Part shown: positions 20,701-33,400 of the stretch, piece by piece
Layout of the letters: each line of letters starts with the position of its first letter
Numbering within the stretch: position 1 is the first letter of the stretch
NCBI GenBank assembly: GCA_963989385.1
Contig: OZ022506.1
Span: 8,764,841-8,828,840 of the forward strand
Source of the DNA: Ctena decussata
Taxonomy: Eukaryota; Mollusca; Bivalvia; Lucinida; Lucinidae
DNA: 64,000 bases
Direction: 5' to 3'
Made by a program: the position numbers and the translations under genes
Notes under the pieces: generated by a model
What the model was told of the DNA's origin: nothing
Seen by the model: only the letters and a program-made list of their open reading frames with translations
The model's database searches: none

Positions 20701-23700
20701 ATTTTGGAAATTGGGAACGTTGTCCATGGAAGCAAAAAAGGCTTGCATAAGTTGTAAAAGTAGAGGAAAATACATAAATACATTTAACGAATTATCACGT
20801 CAACATGCACCCCGGCAGATACACTGCTTAAAACATTTAAAGAAGTAATTTGAGCCGCGACACGACAAAACCAACAATGTGGTTGTGCGCCCAGCGCAGA
20901 CTCAGATCAGCCTGGGCATCCGCCCAGTCTGATCAGAGTCTTCGCTGTCCGCCTGAAGGTAGCTTAGACCCTTAGCTACCCTTTAAGCGCTTAGACAAGA
21001 CTCTGATCAGACTGGTAGGATGCCCAGGCTGATCTGAGTCTGCGCTGGGCGCACAACCACATTGTTGGCTTTCTCGTGTCGCGGCTCATTTATATAATTA
21101 TAATAAGCCTTTATATAAAACACTTCATCTTCAGAACTAATTAATCGTAAGAGCACATTGATACCCATCCTTTTAATCAGTCTTGATTCTGAAAAGTTTT
21201 ATATAAACATTAATGTTCAACCTAGTTATGAGTCTTGATGCTAATAAGGTTTATATAAATAGAGGATCTTACATAAGTGCCCATGTAATATTGAATTGGG
21301 TAAAAATAAAAGTTGGGTAAAAATAAAAGATGCGATGTTATGCCGAGCATCTTATCGGTTTTCCTCAACCAGTTTAATAAATTCAATAATACAGGACCAC
21401 AAATGCCAGATTCTATTTATCATATGACACTTAACTATGATCGCACTTTATTAGCACATTTTGCTCTAAAACGTCATGATTTCGTCATAAGGAAAGGCGA
21501 CGCACTTATGGGCGTCAACGCATAACGTTACGACGTAATTTGCATATTTAATCCACTAGTTAATTACCGTTTTAAATGCATAGCTTTATTACACTCTCAG
21601 ATCAGATGCAAAGTCATTCGATAAACATTGATGCTCAACCTATTTATTAATTTTGATTTTGAAGCGTGTTGTATTGACAATGTTACCTACCCTAAGTTTT
21701 TGTTTTTATCAGGTGGAGTTTTACGATGAAACTGAAGCAAAACCTGGCCCCGAGGGTGTAAAACTTTATTTCGTGCCCAACTTAGCTAAGCATGAAATTT
21801 TCTCTGCCGATCAATATGAAAATGACAACATACATTAGTTGGCATTTTTATATTCATCAGCAGAGAATATTTCATGCTGAGCTGAACTGAGCAAGAAAAC
21901 AACTGTACATATCAGTAATTTGCTATTAATTAGCAGGTAAAAGGGGGGGGGGGTATCAATAAGGTGGGTTTTCTGCATCCTACCAAAGTTTTATTTTTTT
22001 AACTGATGGTATGCTCCAGTGTGTCTAGTTTATTGAACCATATGTGACTTTGGTCGGAAAGCCCTAGTTACTGAGCTATGGGTCCACAGAAGTGGGTGGG
22101 GTAATTCAACATGGTTTTAGCTGGTCTTGTAAAAATGGTCTCACTCGGTAGAAGAGTAAAACAGACAGACAGTGTTTGATAAAATGATTAACAGAACATC
22201 TAAATTGTATTTCCATATCATTTTATTTGGTTTAATTTGAACATATGTGGTCTAAAAAGACTTCCTTTGGCATTCAGCATTTTTTGATATTTTTGTCCTC
22301 TATTTTCAATATTTATTGGCATCATTGCTAAATAAACTGACCAGTAATCATCAAACTCATGTAAAGGAAGCACCTTGACCAGTACCATTGGATGATTTTA
22401 TCAGAATTTTACAATGACCTAGTTTTCGTGGTTGACTGAACACATAAACTTGCTTAGAAGATGGTTATATTCAATTTTATGACCTAGCATTTCGAAACTG
22501 TGGTCAAATTAATATCTTAACTGCTATATTATGCCCCCCACCCCCGCCACTAAAGGTGAGAGAATACATACTGGCTTCAGGTCACATCAACATGGCCACA
22601 ATGCCCATAAATGGTAAAAACCTTTAAAAATCTTCTTCTTAAAAAACCAGTTGACCAATGGCCTTGAGACTTTGTAAGTTGCATCAGGTACTCAAGTTCT
22701 TTCAAGATTGTTCAAATGATGACCTTGGATTGACCTTGACCTTTTTTTACGACAAGGTCAAATATTGGAAAACGCTAGATCATAAGATTACATGGGCAGT
22801 TTTGAAGATTTTGGCTGAAAGGTGACTTAATGACATGGCCACAATGCCCTTATATGGTAAAAACCTTTTGAAATCTTCTTCTTAAGAACACTTGAACGAT
22901 GGCCTTGAGACTTCGTTAGTAGCATCAGGTACTAAAGTTCTTCCAAGACTGTTCAAATGGTGATCTTTAGTTGACCTTGACCTTTTTTACGGCAAGGTGT
23001 AATATTGAAAAATGCTAGAACATAAGATTTCATGGGAAGTATTGAATATTTTGGCATAAAATTGGTATATACAGTTGTCTTAATGAGGTCATGAAGAATT
23101 ATGAGTACAAGAGGTGAAGGTCATTCTTTGACCTTTGACCCATGTCTCATATATTGACATTTTCAGACATTTCCCCAAAAGCCAAAAGGCCAATAATTAT
23201 TGTAAACACATTTCATATAGAGCCTCCAGGGTCTGATTGAACAAAATTCGTTCAACCTGCGGTCCAGGTCACATGACCAACGTGGCCGCCATACCCTTTT
23301 ATGGTATAAAGCTTTAATATTTTTCTTCTCCAGAACCAATATACCTATGGCCTTGAACTTGGTAAGTAGGATGGAGTACTAGAGTACTACCAAGCCTATT
23401 CATATGATGACCTTGGGTTTACCTTGACCTTTTTGTGGCATGGTCAAATATGGCAAAATGCTAGAACATATAATTTCATGGTTCTGAAGAAGAAGATTTT
23501 TAAAAGGGTTTCACCATATATGGGCATTGTGGCCATGTCATTCAGTCAACTGTATATACCAATTTTTAAGCCAAAATCTTCAAAACTTCCCATGAAATCT
23601 TACGTTCTAGCGTTTTCCAGTGTTTGACCTTGCCGTAAAAAAAGGTCAAGGTCAATCCGAGGTCATCATTTGAACAATCTTGGAAGAACTTGAGTACATG

Positions 23701-26700
23701 ATGCTACTTACTAAGTCTCAATGCCATTGGTCAACTGGTTTTTTTAGACGAAGATTTTAAAGGTTTTTAACATATATGGGCATTGTGGCCATGTTGATCA
23801 TGTGACCTGACGCCAGTATGTATTCTCTCACCTTTAGTGGCGGGGGTGTGGGGCATAATATAGCAGTTAAGATATTAATTTGACCAAAGTTTCGAAATTC
23901 TAGGTCATAAACTTGAATATAACCATCTTCCAAGCAAGTTTATTTGTTCAGTCAACCATGAAAACTAGGTCATTATGAAATTCTGGTCATATCATCCAAT
24001 GGTGCTGGTCAAGGTGCTTCCTTGACATGAGTTTGTTGATTACTGGTCAGTTTATTTAGCAATGATGCCAATAAATATTGAAAATAGAGGACAAAAATAT
24101 AAAAAAATGCTGAATGCCAAAGGAAGTCTTTTTTGACCACATATGTTCAAATTAAACCAAATAAAATGATATGGAAATACAATTTAGATGTTCTGTTAAT
24201 CATTTTATCAAACACTGTCTGTCTGTTGTACTCTTCTACCGAGTGAGACCATTTTTACAAGACCAGCTAAAACCATGTTGAATTACCCCACCCACTTCTG
24301 TGGACCCATAGCTCAGTAACTAGGACTTTCCGACCAAAGTCACATATGGTTCAATAAACTAGACACACTGGAGTATACCATCAGCCAAAAAAAAAAATAA
24401 AACTTTGGTAGGATGCAGAAAACCCACCTTATTGATACCCCCTCTTTCATGCTCAACTGAGTTGAGCTTGATAAAAGTGTTATAACCTTGGGGCCTGTTT
24501 CTAGACACGGATGTCCAACCTACTTTTTTGTTCTGATCAGGCAGATTTTAATTTAGACACTAAAACAAGAGCTTTTTCTTAGATTTTATAACGAAGAGTT
24601 GAGTACAGACGTTGATGTCCAACCTGTCTTGATGATAAAGAGTTTTAAAAAGTACCCAACCTGTTATGATGATGAAAAGTTTTTGTATGGAGACCTACGA
24701 AAAGTGTATATTGTGCTCCATAAAATATTTTGAGCAGAGCATACCTTACCAAAAATTCCAGTCGCTGTATTTCCACAAGGGTAACATACACTATTGAATA
24801 TCATTATTCTATATTTCCCAGTCTTAATATTTCGATCAGAGCAACATACATAATTGCATATTAAACTCACTAATATTTCCCAGTCTCTGTATTTCCATCA
24901 GTACAGCATGAACATATGGCAGTTTACCCCTGTCAGCATAGACTATAGGTTTATCTCCCAGTACCTGATAAAAAAGAATTTAAGCGTACAACCTAATGTA
25001 ATTCTTAGTCACAAACGTTTTGCGACAAGCCTGGCCCCGAATTTATAAAACTTGAGTACATTCTCAAACTCAAAATAAAGCACATGCTCGGAAGCAGCCA
25101 ATCAGTGTGCTTTATATTGAGTTTGAGATTATACTCAAGTTTTACAACCTCGGACCCTGATAAATGCACAATTCCATTACCCGCTGTAATTTTAAACTCA
25201 GCCCACTGGACTTGCAACACTGAATCAACATTGAATCAACCGTAAACCATTATCATAAGGTTGAATCAATGTTGTTACAATGTTGCTTAAATGTTGTATG
25301 TCTGCTGGGAAACGTCTGCATATGGCTACATGTAAAATGTAACACCTTATATGAGCCGCGATGCGAGAAAACCAACAATGTGGTTGTGCGCCCAGCGCAG
25401 ACTCAGATCAGCCTGGGCATCCGCCCAGTCTGATCAGAGTCCTCGCTGTCCGCATGGAGGTAGCTTAGTCCCTTAGCTACCCTTTGAGCTCTTAACAAAG
25501 AGTCTGATCAAACTAGGCGGATGCCCAGGCTGATCTGAGTATGGGCTGGGCGCACAACCACATTGTTGGTTTTGTCGTGTCGCGGCTCATATGTATACGT
25601 GAAGATAGATTATGCCTAGTGCTTTAAAGTAAACAAGAATTGTCTGAAGACAAGTAAAGCACGACTAATGCGAGTTTGACCTTAACAGGGACATACTTAA
25701 TATGGACTCTACGGTCCAAGTGAAGTAAAATCAGCTGCAGTGTCGGAATAAAACGTTATCTTAAGAAGTATTCAGCCCCTTAAATCCTGCCAGAGATATA
25801 GAGAATACCATGTTAGTGTCTTTTGATATCAAGTTTATCAGGCGAGACCAGAAACAGCGTAGGAATGCGAGGCTTGCCGACCCAGTCCGACGTGTTTCTG
25901 GTCGAGCCTGATAAACTTGATATCAAATGACACTTACATGGGTTTCTATTTATCATGCATCATTAAAATATTTTACGGCGTAAAGAGCGGCAAACAAATG
26001 ATAAGCAAACGCAGTTTTGTTCGAACTTGCTGACGTCGCGAATGCGTTAAGACGTAAGTCGGTGACGTCAATTAACCAAACGAACGTTGATATCACGGCC
26101 AACGTAAGTATACAGCCAATCGTCTTCAGAGATCGCTTCTGAAGACATGACCTGATAACATTCGCGCAAGCGCAGTTCTACAGTGACATGATATCACATT
26201 GTGTCATCATACCCCTGTTATCTGTGGAATTGCGGCAGGTGCATGATAAATGACAATATCACTGAACGGTGAAATATAGATTACAGTCTATCTTAGCTTA
26301 ACGCAACTGGTAAACCATATTGTTCTCTGTTCAATAATCCATAAAATAAAGGTCATTTCACAATATCCAACACTGTATTCAGTTGATCTTTCCCAGACGT
26401 CAGAGTGCTGCAAGTTTGACGCCTCTATCCATTCTAGTTACCTAGTTGCCGAACTAAAAGCAAATGGGGAACCAAAAGGTTATATGTTCAATTACCTAAG
26501 AAATATAGGTCATAGTCCAACATGCATCACTGCTTGCTGTTGACCTTCTCCAGATGTTTTTGTGTAGCAAGTTTGAAAACGCCATCCCTCAGGTTACCTA
26601 GAAACTGAGCTAAACGCAACTGATGAACCAAAATGTTCTGTGTTCAATACCTCTAAAATACAGGTCATGACCCAATATGCACCGCTTCATTCAGTTGAAG

Positions 26701-29700
26701 TGTCCAGGGGCCGTATTCATAAAACGACTTAAGTGGTTGCTATGCTGTTGCTAAGGCTAAATTTCTTTGAAGGAGACTCCCTACAACTATGAAATTTGCT
26801 CTGGAGGAACAGTCTTACAAAGACTGTTCCTCCAGACCAAATTTCATAGTTGTAGGGAATCTCGTTTATAGATATTTAGCCTTAGCAACCGCATAGCAAC
26901 GACTTAAGTCGCTTTATGAATACGGCCCCAGATATTTCTATGTTGCAAGCTTAAAGACTCTATCCGTTTTGGTTACTTAGATACTAAGCTCAATGCAACA
27001 AGTGCATCTTTTGCTAACGCGCACAAAAGCGCTCGCGCACGGATAAACGCACGTGCATGCATACGCACACACGGACTCATATGAAGGATTTTGAATAAGG
27101 ATTACTTTGCTTCAAAATGGCTGTTTGGAGTTTATCACAAATTTTGTGATAAACTCCAAACAGCCATTTTGAAGCAAAGTATTTCTTGCTTATTCAGAAT
27201 GCTACTAAAGGGCTGATTATTTAAATCAGAATGAAATTGCTCTCTTTCTGCTTGTATTTGTCAAAACGGTTTCTATGACATTCACAGAGGTTAACGGGTC
27301 ATCAAGTAAAGAGGTCCAGGTAATAAACAGCCAAACTGCCGTGGCTTCATTGTCATTTTAATAGCCAAAATGGCTTCAGATCGCACCGGAGAGTATCTAA
27401 TTTTCGTTTTTATTCCCGGGGGAACATGCCCCCGGACCCCCTAGCTTAGCATGCCCCCGGACCCCCCTAGCTTAGCTTCGCGACTTCGTCGCTTGCCATG
27501 GGCCGCACCAAACAGAATTTCCTTCCGACGGGCCTGCAAAACGTCCAAAATGAAGCAAAACGGAAATTTCGGTTTGGCCTCTTTGTGGTATCTAAATATT
27601 TTGGACTTGTCAATGTTTTATGGCTCATGAGATCAGACTTATGATTGCAGGACTTTGACCACTAACTGACCTCATCTGCTCATATGTAGCTAATAAGTAT
27701 GAACTCATCTTCGGCAAACAGTTTTCAAACTGGTTATCGTGAATGTTCTGAATGACTTCAAATGACAATAATTATGTTTGCATACCGTAATTATTTGATC
27801 ATAAGATGGGGTTTCTCCTCTCTCAAATTACCAAAATACCGTATATAAGGTAATTTTCGCGATGTTCCATTTTTCGCGGTATTTCGCGGTCACTCAGAAA
27901 CCGCCAATATTAAAATCGCGAATAAATTCCAGTTTCGTACAAAGTGTCTTCTGTAGACACAGTGTTCATTCATATATTTTGTTTCTGTTTGCTTCGGTAG
28001 TTGCTGGTATTTTTTTCACTTAAGCCAGTTCTTTCATTAACCTGCGGCGGGCCTGCCGCAGGTTAATGAACGAACTGACTCAAGTGAAAAAGAAATAGTT
28101 TTGATTTTCGCGCATGTTGGTAACCGCGAAAATTAAAAACCGCGAAATTTTTTGTTTATGTTTTCGACCCTTAACCGCGAAAACTTGAACCCGCGAAAAT
28201 TACCGCGTATACGGTATATAAATTAGTCTTATGAAATGTTGAAATATGAGGGGTTTCCCTTCCAAAACATTTCCGAAAATCTAGATATATCTTAACAGAC
28301 GGATCTAGATGTTTGGGATTGTTTTGGAAGGAAAAATTCGTTTATAATATAAGAAACACAGTAAATTAAATCACTAATGAAGTTGAACAGTATACATGTA
28401 ATACTTTATGTACTGTAACTGACCTCATCAATTTCTTGTTGGCACTTCTTTTGTATTTCAGGATATTCCATCATATATAACAATGCCCAGTCTAGGGTCG
28501 TAGAACTCGTCTCGGAGCCTCCGATTAATAGGTCCTGAATTATGCGCAACATGTTGCCTTCTGAAATATGGACAATTAGATAATGTAAATATAAATAGAT
28601 ATCTGATAGGTAGCTTTCTCATGATATTCTGTGATAGGTAGTTTTTGATGTTATAGTTTTATGCAACTAGCCACGTTCGTCTTTGCATGCTTGTACCTGC
28701 TAGCTTTTTTCTTCTATCTTAATCCTTTCTTTTGTCTGTGATAGTTCTGCATGTTAAATAGTCGCAAAAAAAGCTCCCAGGAGCTTATGTTGTTCGTGCT
28801 TTTAAATGCTATATCCAACACGTTTGTAACATATGATAACTTTTCTGAACTGTTAAGAAAAATCAGCCCAACTTACAAGTACCCTTATTCTAATGCACTT
28901 TTCACAAATCCCAATCACAGAGAGAATTCTCTTTATATAAGCGTAAGAGTACACGACTAAAGAAAGTAAGAAAGTTACTTGTAAAAATATCGGACGATTC
29001 TTCTTTGTCATCATGTGAAACACGTATATACTGATCAATAAAGTCACGCATGTTGTTTTCATCATAAGTCTCCTCGTGTTCTTTGATCCTATCCAACATG
29101 AAGTTGTTGATGGTCTCGGCTAGCTTTTCTCTTTCAATGTCACCGTCATCCACCTGCGTAAAGATAATTATAATTTGAAAATTGTGATTGCGAGACATGA
29201 ATGATGCGCATGTGCAGCACATGTGAGTGGGCAGTATATATATCACTCAACCTATAAATTTTACATGCACATTGTCCATATATTTGCAAAGAGTCCGACA
29301 TCAATCTAGACAAAACTCCAGCAGTTGGATTTGAAAATTAGCTGGCTGTTTGGATGGACTAAGTTTTAAAACCACAGTTCAACTAAACTTATTTATCCCA
29401 GTCTAAACATATCATGCAGCCCCCAATGTCCTTACAGAGCCTCATACATAAGAATATCCAATTAAGCATAGAAAAGCCTTAATAGACACAAGAGGGCCAA
29501 GAGGCCCTGAATCGCTCACCTGAGCAAAAAGGTTAAAGGTCATACTAGGGTCATCATTTGAACATACCTGATAGTTTGCAACCATTTCCAAAGGTTCTGC
29601 AAGAAGAAGATTTTTGAATATTTTTCTATGTATTGCTATGGTTCAAACCCAGAAGCCCCTGCAAAAATTGCAAACTCAGTCGGCCGTAAAATGTAGAGGT

Positions 29701-30368
29701 CAAGACTCAATATTGATGATGGCTTTGAGATCTACTCTTCCAGATGTATGCATGAACCATGGTTCATGGCTCTAGCACTTATTGTTTCTGCGAAACAGAC
29801 CTAAACGCGAAAACTTGTCAAAAATTGCAAAGTCAGTCAACCGTAAATTGTAGGTCAAGACTCAATATTGATGATGGCTTTGAGATCTACTCTTCCAGAT
29901 GTATGCATGGACCAAGGTTAATGGCTCTAGCCCTTATAGTTTCTGAGAAAATGACCTAAACGCAAAAAAACTCGACATAAAATTGAAAAGTCAGTCAAAC
30001 GTAAAATATGGGTCAACACTCAATATTGATGATGGCTTTGAGATTTACTCTTCCAGATATATGCATGAACCAAGTTTCATGGCTCTAGCCCTTCTGGTTT
30101 CTGAGAAAATGACCTAAATGCAAAAACTCGACAAAAGAATACACCGCCGACGACACCGGAAAAGCAATACATATGTCTAGCCTCTGCTTCGCAGGTGAGA
30201 CAAAAATTGTATTTCTTATGAGCTTTTTCAGAATAGGTAAATATGTTGTGGACCTAATGAAGAGATGCCTGTGACAATTTGATGCTAAAAAATATTTTTG
30301 TCACTATTACGGCCTTTTGACTCTGAAAAAGATCCACTTAAAAAGGTCGAGGGGTTTTCAGTTTGTGC

Positions 30369-30416
<48 letters not shown>

Positions 30417-33400
30417 ATGGACTAATGCTGCTGATGCACGCCCTCCAGGCAAACAGCGTAAAGTGTTTGGTAGACACTGTCAAAACCCACATGATTACTA
30501 TAGCATATTTACAAAAACAAGACCTGTCCCCGAACAGGATAGCTCGCCTGCAGTGCCTTGCCCATCACATAAAAAAACTTTGACGTAAAACTTGACCAAT
30601 GCCCACGCCGACGTCCAAGTGACAATAATAGCTCTCTGTACTTTCGTACAGGCGAGCTAAAAACTATATTGTAAACCTTTAACATAAAATTGCTAAGTCT
30701 GTGACCTTGACCTGTAGGTCATGTCCAGGAGTGGGGATGTGGTTGATAAAATATCCAACTTATATCTATCATCAAACCAAATATAATTCAAAAAGATCAA
30801 ATGGTTTAAAAACTATGACACCTTCAGAAAACTTTAACATAAAATTGCAAAGTCCGTGACCTTGACCTATAGGTCATATGCAGGGGTGGGGATGTGGTTG
30901 AACAAAATTTCCGACCAATACCTATCTTCATACCAAGTATATTAAATTCAAATCGATTAAAGTGTTTAGAAATTCTGAGATCTTAAAAACTTTAACGTAA
31001 AACTTGAACATGAAATGTCTAAGTACATGACCTTGACCTACAGGTCATGTGCAGGGGTCGGGATGCTGTAGAATAAAATTTGATATCTATCATCAAACCA
31101 AATATAATTCAAATTGATCTAAGGGTTTAGAAAATATGACATCTTCAAAACTTTAACGTAAAACTTTAACATGAAATTTCTTAGTTCGCGATCTGACCTA
31201 TAGGTCATGTCTGGGAGGTGGGGATGGTGTTGAATAAAATTTTGGACCAATATCTATTATCATACCAAATATAATTCAAATTGAATAAAGGGTTTAGAAA
31301 CTATGAGATCTTAAAAACTTTAACGTAAAATCTTTAACATTTTACGCCGCCGCCAACGCCAACGCCGACACCAACGCCGCCGCTAACGCCGACGCCGGGG
31401 GTAGTGCAATAGCTCTTCCTGAACTTCGTTCAGGCGAGCTAAAAAGGGTTTCATTCCGTTCGAAAACCGTCTTCGAAAACCGTCTTTTATATTCGTCAGT
31501 TATGCTACAGTATCATATTGTATTTCCCTCATGTTGCGGTTTAAATTGTGAACTGAGGGTTATATGAGTAATTTTCACAAAGTATTAAAGCTGTACACAT
31601 GCAAGAAAAACATTGAGGCACAGAATCACAAAATGTCGGCAGCCAGAGGGATAAAACAGTTAATGCCAGTTACCCTCGTTACATGTAGAACATTTAGTAT
31701 CATTTTTTCTGAAAATTCAATTATTGAAGAACAATAACCTTTTTGTATCTAAGCATTTCAGAAAATAAACTATTGCTTTTGGTTCTATAGTTGCATATTC
31801 AATTTACCTTTGTAGACATGAGTCTTGCTATCCACCCTGGAAAAAAGTTGATTGGGCTTATTGCCCCATCTCCGGATACAAAACTACCAGTGAACTTTTG
31901 GACCATTTCAAAGCGTGGGTCATCGTACTCATATCTGAAAGACAGACTATAACTGAGCCGCGACACGACAAAACAAACAAAGAGGCATTTGCGCCCAGCG
32001 GATACTCAGATCAGCCTGGGCATCCGCCCATTCTGATAAGAGTCTTCGCTGTGCGCTTTAAGGGTAACTACCTCAATTGCGACACAGACTGGGCGGATGT
32101 CCAGCCTGAACTGAGACCTCGCTCATATGCCAATTTGTTGGGTTTGTCGTGTCGTGTCGACTCAATTACAATGCTAACATCAAACCGTTTACGCATAGTG
32201 TTCCGTTGGAGTTTCATTGGCAAACAGTGCAGACCAAGATCAGACGCCGCAAAACTCGGCATGTGATCTTGGTCAACATTGCGCGCAGAAACTTAATATA
32301 AATTTCTATAACTGATAAAAAAGGGAAATGGCAGTAACCATGTCTCACTATTTATCATGCACCTGCTGCAAAATTCACCTGATAACAGAGGTGTGATAAC
32401 ATGATGTGATATCATGTCACTGTAGAACTGCGCTTGCGCGAATGTTATCTGGTGATGACTAAAGAAGCGATCTCTGAAGACGATTGGTTACATACTGACG
32501 TTGGCTATGATATCAACCTTCGATTGGTTAAATGACGTCACCGAATTACGTCATAACGCATTCGCGACGTCAGCAAGTTCGAACAAAACTGCGTTTGTTT
32601 TTCATTTCTTTGCCACTATTTACGCCTTAAAATCATCTTATGATGCAAGATAAATAGAAAACCATGTAAGAGTCTTTAGATATCAAGTTTATCAGGCTCG
32701 ACCAGAAACACGTCGGACTGGCTCGGCAAACCTCGCCATTCCTACGCTGTTTCTGGTGTCGCCTGATAAACTTGATATCAGAAGACACTAACATGGTATT
32801 CTCTATATAACACTGCATTTTACCTATAACCTAAAGAATAACAACATCTTACCCACCCCCAATCCACACTTACCCCCCACCCCCATACCCATACACACAA
32901 ACCCAATACACCGCATGTTCGTTGTATATCTAAACGAGTCCTACGCTTTTCACCAAAGTAAATGAATGATTTATAAGACTTCATATGTTTGGAATCAAAA
33001 TTTCCATTATGTTAAAAATATGAAAATATGATTTTGACATGATCAAACGATATATATATTTTTCAATTGCGATATGTTTTGATCAAAGAGTAGATAATTT
33101 TGTAATGTAATGCTCAACCCGCTCATATTTTTTTTTTTTTTTTTTTTTCTTTTTTCTTTTTTTTTGACTATATGGCATAGAAAACCCAATTTTTCAATAC
33201 GCCAATTATGGACCGTCACTTAATAACTTATAATTGCTGTACATGTACCGTATAGGGTAACACAGTTCTCTGAAAAAATAATAAATAGATAAATAAATAA
33301 ATACAAATGCGTAGATTTATTTTAAAGTATCCATAGTCCTATGAGTGTAAAAACGTCTAAACTCAAACCATTATAAAAGGCGGTTCAGCCTTCGCGTTTG

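Noticed and set aside
30298..30588. Two frames through a GA run
   Set aside because: Microsatellite artefact with repeat sequence on both sides.
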